From NCBI RefSeq assembly GCF_025486315.1, contig NZ_JAOOPY010000016.1:84037-148036 (forward strand): 64,000 bases of DNA, in the 5' to 3' direction. The DNA comes from Variovorax sp. N23 (GTDB taxonomy: Bacteria; Pseudomonadota; Gammaproteobacteria; Burkholderiales; Burkholderiaceae_C). The position numbers and the translations under genes are program-made. Position 1 is the stretch's first letter, and every line of letters begins with the position of its first letter. This document shows, piece after piece, positions 8,070 through 16,453 of the stretch. The notes beneath the pieces are model-generated. The model saw nothing but the letters and a program-made list of their open reading frames with translations. It did not search any database and was not told the origin of the DNA.

Positions 8070-8555
8070 ATGCCGTCTTTCGATACCGTCTGCGAACCCA
8101 ACCTTCCCGAGGTCAAGAACGCGGTGGAAAACACCGCCAAGGAAATCGCGACCCGCTTCGACTTCAAGGGGACGGCCGCCGCCGTCGAGTTGAAGGAGAA
8201 GGAGATCACCCTGATCGGCGATGCCGAATTCCAGCTGGTGCAGGTCGAGGACATCCTGCGCGCCAAGCTGACCAAGCGCAGCGTCGACGTGCGCTTTCTC
8301 GACAAGGGCGCCGTCCAGAAGATCGGCGGCGACAAGGTCAAGCAGGTCATCAAGGTCAAGAGCGGCATCGAGACCGAGGACGCCAAGAAGATCACCCGCC
8401 TGCTCAAGGACAGCAAGATGAAGGTGCAGGCCGCCATCCAGGGCGATGCGGTGCGGGTCACCGGCGCCAAGCGCGACGACCTGCAGGCGGCCATGGCGCT
8501 CATCAAGAAAGACCTGCCGGACATGCCGCTGTCCTTCAACAACTTCCGCGACTGA
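8070..8555 (+). CDS. yajQ: YajQ family nucleotide-binding protein
   Basis: 161 residues opening MPSFDTVCEPNLPEVKNAVENTAKEI and continuing with the conserved ATRFDFKG, VDVRFLDKGAVQKIGGDKVKQVIKVKSGI and DSKMKVQAAIQGDAVRVTGAKRDDLQAAM segments. Family members bind nucleotides, and in Xanthomonas a homologue binds cyclic di-GMP and works with an LysR regulator. Given the GGDEF-EAL protein in this window that role is possible here, but it is an inference. An AGGAG box precedes the ATG. Confidence 0.93.
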   Translation: MPSFDTVCEPNLPEVKNAVENTAKEIATRFDFKGTAAAVELKEKEITLIGDAEFQLVQVEDILRAKLTKRSVDVRFLDKGAVQKIGGDKVKQVIKVKSGIETEDAKKITRLLKDSKMKVQAAIQGDAVRVTGAKRDDLQAAMALIKKDLPDMPLSFNNFRD

Positions 8556-8565
8556 ACGGCCCGCC

Positions 8566-9210
8566 ATGAAGGCCCCGCTGCTCGCCCTGTGGCTGGGCCT
8601 CGCCGCTGCCGGTGCGCACGCCGATTCGGTGACGCTCACCGGCACGATCGGCAACCGCGCGATCCTGGTGGTCAACGGCGGCGCGCCGAAGACGGTGGCC
8701 ATCGGCGAGAAGCTGCAGAACGTGCGCCTGCTGTCGCTGCAGGACGGCCAGGCGGTGGTCGAATCCGCCGGCCAGCGCATCACGCTGCGGATGGATTCGC
8801 CCGTGAGTGTGGGCGGGGGTGCCAGCGGCGGCGCGAGCGGTTCGCGCATCGTGCTCAATGCCGACAGCCGCGGCCACTTCATGGCCAGCGGCGCCATCAA
8901 TGGGCGCAGCGGCGTGAGCTTCATGCTCGACACCGGCGCCACCACGGTGGCCATGTCGGTGGCCGACGCGACGCGCATCGGGCTCGACTACCAGAAAGGC
9001 ACGCCGGTGCGCATGAACACCGCCAACGGCGTGGCGATGGGCTACCGGTTGCGGCTCGATTCGGTGCGCGTGGGCGACGTCGAGGTGCGCGACATCGACG
9101 CCATCGTCTCGCAGCAGCCGATGCCCTTCGTGCTGCTGGGCAACAGCTTCATCGGCCGTTTCTCGATGCGGCGCGACGCCGAGCAGATGGTGCTCGAACG
9201 CCGCTTCTGA
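8566..9210 (+). CDS. Secreted retropepsin-like aspartic protease (TIGR02281 type)
   Basis: 214 residues. A signal peptide covers residues 1-19 (LLALWLGLAAAGAHA). The N-terminal part resembles a small beta domain. The protease domain follows: FMLDTGATTVAMS carries the catalytic D-T-G at about residue 124, with the partner hydrophobic motif FVLLGNSFIGRF near the end. Clan AA proteases of this kind act as dimers, as in retroviral proteases. The substrate is unknown; the signal peptide puts it in the periplasm. It starts 10 bases after yajQ, probably in the same transcript. Confidence 0.83.
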   Translation: MKAPLLALWLGLAAAGAHADSVTLTGTIGNRAILVVNGGAPKTVAIGEKLQNVRLLSLQDGQAVVESAGQRITLRMDSPVSVGGGASGGASGSRIVLNADSRGHFMASGAINGRSGVSFMLDTGATTVAMSVADATRIGLDYQKGTPVRMNTANGVAMGYRLRLDSVRVGDVEVRDIDAIVSQQPMPFVLLGNSFIGRFSMRRDAEQMVLERRF

Positions 9211-9229
9211 GCGCAGCGTCGGACAGCGT

Positions 9230-9583
9230 TCAGCGCTGGGCCGCCGTCACCACCACTTCGATCTTGTAGCCCTTGTTGGCCAGTGCCGCCTGCACGGTGG
9301 CGCGCGGCGGCGTGTGGCCGGCCGGCACCCAGGCGTCCCACACCTCGTTCATCGCGCCGATCTCGGCGATGTCGGTCAGGAAGATCTGCGTCATGAGGAT
9401 GCAGGTCTTGTCGCTGCCGGCCTCGGCCAGCAGCTTGTCGATCATCGCGAGCACCTGCGCGGTCTGGCCGCGGATGTCCGCCGTGGTGTCGTCGGGCACC
9501 TGCCCCGCGAGGTAGACGGTGCCGTTGTGCACGGCCATCTCGCTCAGGCGCGGGCCGACGTGGAAGCGTTGAATCTCTGCCAT
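9230..9583 (-). CDS. RidA family (enamine/imine deaminase-like) protein
   Basis: 117 residues with the YjgF/YER057c/UK114 signature: AVHNGTVYLAGQVPDDTTADIRGQ near the N-terminus and the C-terminal PPRATVQAALANKGYKIEVVVTA with the conserved Arg that contacts the substrate carboxylate. RidA proteins hydrolyse reactive enamines made by PLP enzymes; several subfamilies lack that activity and I cannot assign one. Two ATGs compete: the one at 9583 has AGGA six bases upstream, while the one at 9589 has the box directly against it, so 9583 is preferred. It follows plsY by two bases. Confidence 0.88.
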   Translation of the reverse strand: MAEIQRFHVGPRLSEMAVHNGTVYLAGQVPDDTTADIRGQTAQVLAMIDKLLAEAGSDKTCILMTQIFLTDIAEIGAMNEVWDAWVPAGHTPPRATVQAALANKGYKIEVVVTAAQR

Positions 9584-9585
9584 GG

Positions 9586-10224
9586 TCATTCCTTTTTCTT
9601 GTTGGCCCCGAGCTTCGACTCGGTGCCGGCCGCCAGACGGCGGATGTTTTCGCGATGCCGCCAGATCAGCAGCAGGCTGATGGCGACGAGGGTGACGAGC
9701 ACCGTCCGGTTCAGCGGCCAGGCGATGCCGCCACCGATGAGATAGAAAGACGGCGCGAAGAACGCCGCGACGAGCGACGCCAGCGACGAGTAGCGGAAGA
9801 AGAAGGCGATGATCACCCAGCTCATGCCGGTGGCGAGCCCGAGCATCCAGTCGATGCCGACCAGCACGCCCGCCGCGGTGGCCACGCCCTTGCCGCCCTT
9901 GAAGCCGAAGAAGACCGGGTACAGGTGACCGATGAACGCCGCCAGGCCGGCCAGGGCCGCGGTGCCCATCCCCATGCCGAGGTCAGGCCCGATCAGGCGA
10001 ATGACGAAGACCGGCAGCCAGCCCTTGAGCGCATCGAGCACCAGCGTGGCCAGGGCCGCGCCCTTGTTGCCCGAACGCAGCACGTTGGTGGCACCGGGGT
10101 TGCCGCTGCCGTAACTGCGCGGGTCGGCCATGCCGAGCGACTTGCTCACGATCACCGCGAAGGACAGCGAGCCCAGCAGGTACGACAGGACGATCGCGAT
10201 GAACGAGGGAAGATGAAAGCTCAA
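9586..10224 (-). CDS. plsY: Acyl-phosphate glycerol-3-phosphate acyltransferase
   Basis: Integral membrane enzyme that moves an acyl group from acyl-phosphate to glycerol-3-phosphate, first step of phospholipid synthesis. 212 residues with about five membrane segments. The three PlsY motifs are visible: YGSGNPGATNVLR, then GHLYPVFFGFKGGKGVATAAG, and the C-terminal IWRHRENIRRL. No ATG is available at the right place; the TTG at 10224 lies six bases after GGAG and gives the expected N-terminus, so a TTG start is inferred. The gene ends in a Lys-rich tail. Confidence 0.93.
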   Translation of the reverse strand: MSFHLPSFIAIVLSYLLGSLSFAVIVSKSLGMADPRSYGSGNPGATNVLRSGNKGAALATLVLDALKGWLPVFVIRLIGPDLGMGMGTAALAGLAAFIGHLYPVFFGFKGGKGVATAAGVLVGIDWMLGLATGMSWVIIAFFFRYSSLASLVAAFFAPSFYLIGGGIAWPLNRTVLVTLVAISLLLIWRHRENIRRLAAGTESKLGANKKKE

Positions 10225-10244
10225 GGGGGTCTCCGTGGGGCTGG

Positions 10245-10736
10245 CTATTCTGCCAGCGCGCACTGCACCGGCTGCGCGCCGAGCAGCGACACGCACACCT
10301 GCGGGTCGATGCCGACCAGGTAGCCGCGGCGCCCGCCGTTGATCGCGATCTTCGGCAGGTCGAGGATGGTCGACTCGATGTACACCGGCATGTCGCGCTT
10401 CGTGCCGAAGGGCGAGGTGCCGCCGACCAGGTAGCCGCTGTGCCGGTTCGCCACCTCGGGCTTGCAGGGCTCGACCGACTTGGCGCCGATCTGCCGCGCC
10501 AGGTTCTTGGTCGACACCGTGCGGTTGCCGTGCATCAGCACCAGCAGCGGCCTGGCGTCCTGGTCCTGCATGACCAGCGTCTTGACCACCGTGAACGGGT
10601 CCAGGCCGAGCACCGCCGCGCTGTGCTGCGCACCGCCGTGCTCGAGGTACTGGTACGGATGCTCGGTGAAGGCGATACCGCGGGCGCGCAGCAACTGCGT
10701 CGCCGGCGTTTCGCTGACGTGCGGCTTGCGCGCCAT
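10245..10736 (-). CDS. ybaK: Cys-tRNA(Pro)/Cys-tRNA(Cys) deacylase, YbaK type
   Basis: 163 residues of the YbaK/ProX editing fold. Landmarks are HPYQYLEHGG, DPFTVVKTLVMQ (with the catalytic Lys region), LVLMHGNRTVSTKNLARQIGAKSVEPC, and the GYLVGGTSPFGTKRDMPVYIE motif with GGTSPFG. In E. coli and Haemophilus this protein hydrolyses Cys mischarged onto tRNA-Pro. It follows the aldo/keto reductase by 12 bases and precedes plsY by 20, forming a minus-strand run AKR-ybaK-plsY-ridA. Confidence 0.93.
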   Translation of the reverse strand: MARKPHVSETPATQLLRARGIAFTEHPYQYLEHGGAQHSAAVLGLDPFTVVKTLVMQDQDARPLLVLMHGNRTVSTKNLARQIGAKSVEPCKPEVANRHSGYLVGGTSPFGTKRDMPVYIESTILDLPKIAINGGRRGYLVGIDPQVCVSLLGAQPVQCALAE

Positions 10737-10748
10737 GACGCCCTGCCC

Positions 10749-11810
10749 TCAGTTCGCGGGGTCGCGGATGTCCCAGCGGATCTTGTCGATCTCGGCCAGG
10801 ACCTCGGGCGAGAGCCGGGTGCCCCAGGCGTCGATGTCCTCGTCGAGCTGCGCCACCGAGGTCACGCCGATGATGGTGCTCGCCACCTGCCACTTGGTGT
10901 AGCAGAAGGCCAGCGCCATGCGCGCGGGCGTCATGCCGTGGTCGCGCGCGAGCTGGTTGTAGCGGCGCGCCGCACGCAGCGCATCGGGCCGGCCCCAGCG
11001 CTGCTTGCGCACCGATTCGTAGCTCGCGATGCGGGCGCCCTTCGGCGCGTCGGGGCCCTCGATGCCGCTCTGGTCGTACTTGCCGGTGAGCAGTCCGAAG
11101 GCCAGCGGCGAATAGGCCAGCAGGGACACGCCGAGCCGGTGCATCGTCTCGTCCAGCCCGTTCTCGAGCCCACGGCTGATGAGGCAGTACACGTTCTGCA
11201 CCGAGGCCACGCGCGGCAGCCCGTGCTGCTCGGCGAGGCGGACGAATTCGTGCACGCCGTAGGGCGTCTCGTTCGACAGGCCGATGTGGCGCACCTTGCC
11301 GGCCTTGACCAGGCCGCCGAGCGCCTCGAGCTGCGCATGGATCGAGGTTTCCGAGGTCTCCTTCGCCGGGTCGTAGTACAGGTTGCCGAAGGCCGGCACA
11401 TGGCGCTCGGGCCAGTGGATCTGGTAGAGGTCGATCACGTCCGTCTGCAGGCGCTTGAGGCTGGCGTCACACGACGCCACGATGTCCGCCGCGGTCATGC
11501 CCTTGCCCTCGCGCACCCAGTCCATGCCGCGCGACGGGCCGGCCACCTTGGTGGCCAGCGTGACCTTCTGGCGCGCGCCGGGGCGCTTGGCGAACCAGTC
11601 GCCGAGGATGGTTTCGGTGGCGCCGTAGGTTTCGCGGCGTGCCGGCACGGCGTACATCTCGGCGGTATCCAGGAAGTCCACGCCGCGCGCCAGCGAGCGG
11701 TCGAGGATGGCGTGGGCGGTGGGCGAATCGACCTGCTCGCCGAAGGTCATGGTGCCGAGGCAGATCGGGGTGACGTGCAGATCACTCTGCCCGAGTCGGA
11801 TGCGTTGCAT
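10749..11810 (-). CDS. Aldo/keto reductase (Tas-like)
   Basis: 353 residues with the AKR barrel motifs: FLDTAEMYAVPARRETYGATE (catalytic Asp and Tyr), LATKVAGPSRGMDWV (catalytic Lys) and YQIHWPERHVPAFG (His). NADPH-binding residues lie in the C-terminal IIGVTSVAQLDEDIDAW. The insertion around YYDPAKETSETSIHAQLEAL and the overall length match the Tas/YhdN-like subgroup. Substrate unknown. The ATG at 11810 was chosen because upstream residues are unrelated to the fold. Confidence 0.9.
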   Translation of the reverse strand: MQRIRLGQSDLHVTPICLGTMTFGEQVDSPTAHAILDRSLARGVDFLDTAEMYAVPARRETYGATETILGDWFAKRPGARQKVTLATKVAGPSRGMDWVREGKGMTAADIVASCDASLKRLQTDVIDLYQIHWPERHVPAFGNLYYDPAKETSETSIHAQLEALGGLVKAGKVRHIGLSNETPYGVHEFVRLAEQHGLPRVASVQNVYCLISRGLENGLDETMHRLGVSLLAYSPLAFGLLTGKYDQSGIEGPDAPKGARIASYESVRKQRWGRPDALRAARRYNQLARDHGMTPARMALAFCYTKWQVASTIIGVTSVAQLDEDIDAWGTRLSPEVLAEIDKIRWDIRDPAN

Positions 11811-11881
11811 GGTGTGGATCGCGCGGATCGGAGAAGGAGAAGGCCGAAACTCTACCGCGCGCCGCGCCATGCTGCAGCGCA

Positions 11882-11914
11882 CCCGTCGCATGCCCGTCGC
11901 ATGCCCGTCGCATG
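11882..11914. repeat. Three tandem copies of an 11-bp unit
   Basis: CCCGTCGCATG is repeated three times without interruption in the gap between the divergent aldo/keto reductase and the alpha/beta hydrolase. Its purpose is unknown; it may be a simple slippage product or a multi-site binding element. Confidence 0.8.
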
Positions 11915-11948
11915 TCCGATGGGTGACGGCCGCCGCGGCGCGGCTTCG

Positions 11949-11965
11949 TATGATCGATCGCCATG
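11949..11965 (+). promoter_or_regulatory. Leaderless-type -10 box touching the hydrolase start
   Basis: TATGAT lies eight bases before the ATG at 11963, so transcription would begin at or next to the start codon. No Shine-Dalgarno sequence fits in between. A near-identical string stands before the Ada-AlkA gene at 40967. No good -35 box is visible. Confidence 0.45.
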
Positions 11966-12874
11966 TACGCTCCCCGACGCCCCTCCCGCAGCGACCACGT
12001 GCCCGTGCGCACCCTGCGCTACCACCTGCGCACCTGGGGCACGCCTTCGGCGGCGCGCCCGCCCCTCGTCCTGCTGCACGGCTGGATGGACGTGTCGGCC
12101 TCGTGGCAGTTCGTGGTCGACGCGATGGCCGAGGAGCGCTTCGTGGTCGCGCCCGACTGGCGCGGCTTCGGCCTGACCGAGGGCGGCACGGTCGACAACT
12201 ACTGGCTGCCCGACTACCTGGCCGACCTCGACTGGCTGCTCGACCATGTCGCGCTCGACACGCCGGTCGACCTGGTCGGCCACAGCATGGGCGGCAACAT
12301 CGCCATGCAGTACGCGGGCGTGCGGCCGCAGCGCGTGCGACGGCTGATCAACCTCGAGGGCTTCGGCATGCCTGCGCGCCAGCCCGAAGAGGCGCCCGCG
12401 CGCTACGGGCAGTGGATCGACGAGCTCAAGAAGCTGCACCGCGGCGAGATGGCGATGCAGGGCTACCCGGACCCGAACGGCGTGGCGCGCCGCCTGATGA
12501 AGACCAACCCGCGCCTGCCGCAGGACAAGGCCGACTGGCTGGCGCGACACTGGGCCGCCGACTACGAGCATGCCGAGGGCGGCACCCGCTGGGCGATCCT
12601 CGGCGACGCCGCGCACAAGGTGGTCAACGCGAACATCTACCGCGTGGACGAGGCGCTGGCCCTGTATGCCGCCATCACCGCGCCCGTGCTGTCGATCGAG
12701 GCGAGCGACGACAGCCTGGCGCGCTGGGCCGGGCGCTACACGCTGGCGGAGTTCCACGAGCGCCTCAAGGCGGTGCGCGACGTGCGCCGGCTGCAACTGC
12801 CCGACTGCGGCCACATGCTTCACCACGACCAGCCCGAACGGGTGGCGGCACAGATCGAAGACTTTCTCCGCTGA
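11963..12874 (+). CDS. Alpha/beta hydrolase
   Basis: 303 residues of the alpha/beta hydrolase fold: oxyanion-hole motif VLLHGWMDVSASW near residue 36, strand LVAPDWRGFGLTEG, nucleophile elbow DLVGHSMGGNIAMQYA (Ser about 112), and the C-terminal CGHMLHHDQPE with the catalytic His. The acid is probably the Asp in SIEASDDS. Substrate cannot be read from sequence; the family includes esterases, epoxide and C-C hydrolases. It is followed 90 bases later by the signalling operon, with no clear link to it. Confidence 0.88.
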   Translation: MYAPRRPSRSDHVPVRTLRYHLRTWGTPSAARPPLVLLHGWMDVSASWQFVVDAMAEERFVVAPDWRGFGLTEGGTVDNYWLPDYLADLDWLLDHVALDTPVDLVGHSMGGNIAMQYAGVRPQRVRRLINLEGFGMPARQPEEAPARYGQWIDELKKLHRGEMAMQGYPDPNGVARRLMKTNPRLPQDKADWLARHWAADYEHAEGGTRWAILGDAAHKVVNANIYRVDEALALYAAITAPVLSIEASDDSLARWAGRYTLAEFHERLKAVRDVRRLQLPDCGHMLHHDQPERVAAQIEDFLR

Positions 12875-12964
12875 CGCGGACAGCTGCGTTCGCGATCTTC
12901 TCCGACACACGCAGACCCGAATCACGGGCAGACTCGGCGGGTTTTGCTCACTCTGCGCGCAGCC

Positions 12965-15900
12965 ATGCCCCACACCGCCGTCAACGCCATCGACCCCAAA
13001 GAATTCCAGCGCGTGCTGAGCCGCAACGTCAAGCTGCCGCTGATCGGGGGATTCATCGGCGCGGTGGTCTTCGTCGGCCTGATCTTCTACCTGCTGTCGG
13101 TCATCTCATGGGTCGAGCACACCGACCGGGTGACGCGCGAGGCCAGCGAGCTGCAGCGTCTGAGCGTCGACCTCGAAACCGGCATGCGCGGCTTCCTGAT
13201 CACCGGCGACGAGACCTTCCTGCAGCCCTATGAAAGCGCACAGCCGCGCCTCATGGCCGGCCTGGCCGGCCTGCGCGCCCTGGTGGCCGACAACCAGGCC
13301 CAGGCCGACCGGATCGACCGCATCACGACCCTGCAAACGGCCTGGATCCAGTTCGCGGCCGAGATGATCGCGCTGCGCCGCGCAGGCGGCGACTACCAGC
13401 AAGTGATCAGCGCCGGGCGCGGCAAACGCCTGTCCGACGACATGCGCACCGGCTACGGCAACTTCATCAACGTCGAGCAGACCCTGCGCTACCAACGCAA
13501 CACCGAGGCCAACAACACCGCCATGACGGTGATCGGCCTGTTCCTCTTCTTCACGCTCGCGCTCACCGGGCTGCTCGCCTTCTTCGGCCGCCGGCAACTG
13601 GTCGCGCTCTCCACCGGCTACGACACCGTGCTGCAGCGGCAGGTGACCCACGGCGAAATCCTGGAGCGGCAGGCCTGGTTGCGCGGTGCCCAGACCGATC
13701 TGACCGGCGAGCTGGTGGGCGAACTCAGCGCGCAGGAGATGGGCCGCAAGGTGCTGGACTTCTTCGCCAGCCACGTCGGCAGCAGCGTCGGGGCCATGTA
13801 CGTGCGCGAGCGCTCGGGCCAGCTGCGCCGCGTGGCCAGCTACGGCTTCTCGGCCGAAGCGGAGGCGACGCCCCAGGTGCTCGCCCCGACGCAGGGCCTG
13901 GTCGCGCAGGCCGCGATCGAGAAGCGGGTGATGGTGATCGAACCCGTCACGGCCGACTACCTGCGCGTGAACACCGGCCTGGGCGACATGGCGCCGCGCG
14001 CGGCCGCCCTGCTGCCGGTGATGCACGACGGCCGGGTCAACGGCGTGATCGAGCTGGGCCTGCTGCACGCGCCGGACGCGCGCGCGAGGGAATTGTTCGA
14101 GCTGCTGGCCGGCAACATCGGCAGCTCGGTGGCCGCGGTGCGCTACCGCGAGCAGCTGCAGGACGCGCTGGCCGAAACACAGCAGCTCAACGAGGAGCTG
14201 CAGGTGCAGCAGGAAGAGCTGCGCACCGCCAACGAGGAACTGGAAGAACAGTCGCGTGCGCTGCGCGCGTCGCAGGCCACGCTGGAGAACCAGCAGGCCG
14301 AACTGGAACAGACCAACAGCCAGCTGTCGGAGCGCACCGAGGCGCTCGACCTGCGCAACGCGGCGCTGCGCCGCGTGCAGGCCGACCTGGAAGACCGAGC
14401 CCAGGAGCTGCAACGCGCCAGCCGCTACAAGTCGGAGTTCCTGGCGAACATGTCGCACGAGCTTCGCACGCCGCTCAACAGCGCGCTGATCCTGGCCAAG
14501 CTGCTGGGCGACAACCCGCAGGGCAACCTCACGGCCGAACAGGTGAAGTTCGCCGAATCGATCTATTCGTCGGGCAACGACCTGCTGGTGCTCATCAACG
14601 ACATCCTCGACATCGCGAAGGTCGAGGCGGGCAAGCTCGAGCTGGTGGCCGAAGAAGTACCGCTCGCCCGCCTGGCCGACAGCCTGGCGATGACCTTCAC
14701 GCCGCTGGCCGGCCAGAAGCAGCTGGACTTCAGGGTGTCCGTCGAACCCGATGCCCCGGCCCTGCTGGTGACCGACCGCCAAAGGCTCGAGCAGGTGCTG
14801 AAGAACCTGCTGTCGAATGCACTCAAGTTCACCGACCGCGGCCAGGTCAGCCTCACCATCTCGGCCGGCACGGACGGCGGCGCCCGCTTCGCGGTGCGCG
14901 ATTCGGGCATCGGCATCGCACCCGACCAGCAGGAGGTGATCTTCGAGGCCTTCCGCCAGGCCGACGGCACCACCAGCCGGCGCTATGGCGGCACCGGCCT
15001 GGGCCTGTCGATTTCGCGCGACCTCACCCAACTGCTGGGCGGCACACTCACGATCGACAGCACGCCCGGCCTGGGCAGCACCTTCACGCTGGCGATGCCC
15101 CCCCGGGCGCCGCTGCAGTCGGGCATGGACGCGCCCTCGTCGATGGCACCGCCGGCCCCCGCCCGCCTCTACACGCCGCCCGTGGCGGCGATGCCGGCCG
15201 CCTCGCCGACCATCCCGGCGCCGGTGATCCCGCAGTTCGCCGACGACCGCGCCCAGCCGCGCAACGCGTCGCGGCGCGTGCTGGTGATCGAGGACGAGCC
15301 GCAGTTCGCCCACATCCTGTACGACCTGGCCCATGAACTGGGCTACCAGTGCATCGTGGCGCACGGCGCCGGCGACGGCTTCGACCTGGCCACGCAGCTG
15401 CTGCCCGACGCGATCCTGCTCGACATGCGGCTGCCGGACGCACCGGGCCTGAACGTGCTGCAAAAGCTCAAGGACCAGCCGCAGACGCGGCACATCCCCG
15501 TGCACATCGTCTCGGCCATGGACCACACCGAGACCGCCATGCACATGGGCGCGATCGGCTATGCCTTCAAGCCGGCCTCGCGCGAGCAGCTCAAGCAGGT
15601 GTTCCAGAAACTGGAAGACAAGCTCACGCAGAAGCTCAAGACCGTGCTGCTGGTCGAGGACGACGACGTGCAGCGCGACGCGGTGGTCAAGCTGATCGGC
15701 GACGACGACGTGGCGATCACCGCCGTGGGCTCCGGCGAGGAAGCGCTCGAATTGCTGCGCGCCCGCGTCTTCGACTGCATGGTGACCGACCTGCGCCTGC
15801 CCGACATGCAGGGCAGCGATCTGCTCAAGCACATGGCGACCGAGGAGATCTGCTCCTTCCCGCCCGTGATCGTCTACACCGGCCGCAACCTGACGCGCGA

Positions 15901-16453
15901 CGAAGAGGCCGAGCTGCTGCGCTATTCGCGCTCGATCATCATCAAGGGGGCGCGCTCGCCCGAACGCCTGCTCGACGAGGTGACGCTCTTCCTGCACAAG
16001 GTCGAGGCCGACCTGTCGACCGAACGCCGCAACATGCTCAAGGCCGCACGCGGACGCGACCGCGTCTTCGAGGGCCGCCGCATCCTGCTGGTGGACGACG
16101 ACGTGCGCAACATCTTCGCGCTCACCAGCGCGCTGGAGCAGCGCGGCGCCATCGTCGAGATCGGCCGCAACGGCCGCGAGGCGCTGGAGAAGCTCGACCG
16201 CGTGGCCGACATCGACCTCGTGCTGATGGACGTGATGATGCCGGAGATGGACGGCCTGGAGGCCACGCGCCGGCTGCGCCAGGACCCGCGCTTCGAGAAG
16301 CTGCCCGTCATCACCGTCACGGCCAAGGCCACGCGGGACGACCAGGCACAGTGCCTCGCCGCCGGCGCCAGCGACTACCTCGCCAAGCCGGTCGACCTGG
16401 ACCGCCTGTTCTCGCTGCTGCGCGTCTGGATGCCCAAGATGGAGCGGCTGTGA
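12965..16453 (+). CDS. Hybrid sensor histidine kinase with CHASE3-like, GAF and three receiver domains
   Basis: 1162 residues. Order: membrane segment about 27-50; CHASE3-like extracytoplasmic domain (LSVDLETGMRGFLITGDETFLQPY); second membrane segment about 184-206; GAF about 240-400; long coiled coil; HisKA with phosphorylated His498 in MSHELRTPLN; HATPase (NLLSNALKFTD, DSGIGIAPDQ, GGTGLGLSI). Three receivers follow with acceptor Asp at about 820, 942 and 1089. It opens an operon with CheR, CheB and a receiver-kinase, so its signal probably feeds a methylation-linked relay. An in-frame TTG lies 21 bases upstream; the ATG was preferred. Confidence 0.93.
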   Translation: MPHTAVNAIDPKEFQRVLSRNVKLPLIGGFIGAVVFVGLIFYLLSVISWVEHTDRVTREASELQRLSVDLETGMRGFLITGDETFLQPYESAQPRLMAGLAGLRALVADNQAQADRIDRITTLQTAWIQFAAEMIALRRAGGDYQQVISAGRGKRLSDDMRTGYGNFINVEQTLRYQRNTEANNTAMTVIGLFLFFTLALTGLLAFFGRRQLVALSTGYDTVLQRQVTHGEILERQAWLRGAQTDLTGELVGELSAQEMGRKVLDFFASHVGSSVGAMYVRERSGQLRRVASYGFSAEAEATPQVLAPTQGLVAQAAIEKRVMVIEPVTADYLRVNTGLGDMAPRAAALLPVMHDGRVNGVIELGLLHAPDARARELFELLAGNIGSSVAAVRYREQLQDALAETQQLNEELQVQQEELRTANEELEEQSRALRASQATLENQQAELEQTNSQLSERTEALDLRNAALRRVQADLEDRAQELQRASRYKSEFLANMSHELRTPLNSALILAKLLGDNPQGNLTAEQVKFAESIYSSGNDLLVLINDILDIAKVEAGKLELVAEEVPLARLADSLAMTFTPLAGQKQLDFRVSVEPDAPALLVTDRQRLEQVLKNLLSNALKFTDRGQVSLTISAGTDGGARFAVRDSGIGIAPDQQEVIFEAFRQADGTTSRRYGGTGLGLSISRDLTQLLGGTLTIDSTPGLGSTFTLAMPPRAPLQSGMDAPSSMAPPAPARLYTPPVAAMPAASPTIPAPVIPQFADDRAQPRNASRRVLVIEDEPQFAHILYDLAHELGYQCIVAHGAGDGFDLATQLLPDAILLDMRLPDAPGLNVLQKLKDQPQTRHIPVHIVSAMDHTETAMHMGAIGYAFKPASREQLKQVFQKLEDKLTQKLKTVLLVEDDDVQRDAVVKLIGDDDVAITAVGSGEEALELLRARVFDCMVTDLRLPDMQGSDLLKHMATEEICSFPPVIVYTGRNLTRDEEAELLRYSRSIIIKGARSPERLLDEVTLFLHKVEADLSTERRNMLKAARGRDRVFEGRRILLVDDDVRNIFALTSALEQRGAIVEIGRNGREALEKLDRVADIDLVLMDVMMPEMDGLEATRRLRQDPRFEKLPVITVTAKATRDDQAQCLAAGASDYLAKPVDLDRLFSLLRVWMPKMERL

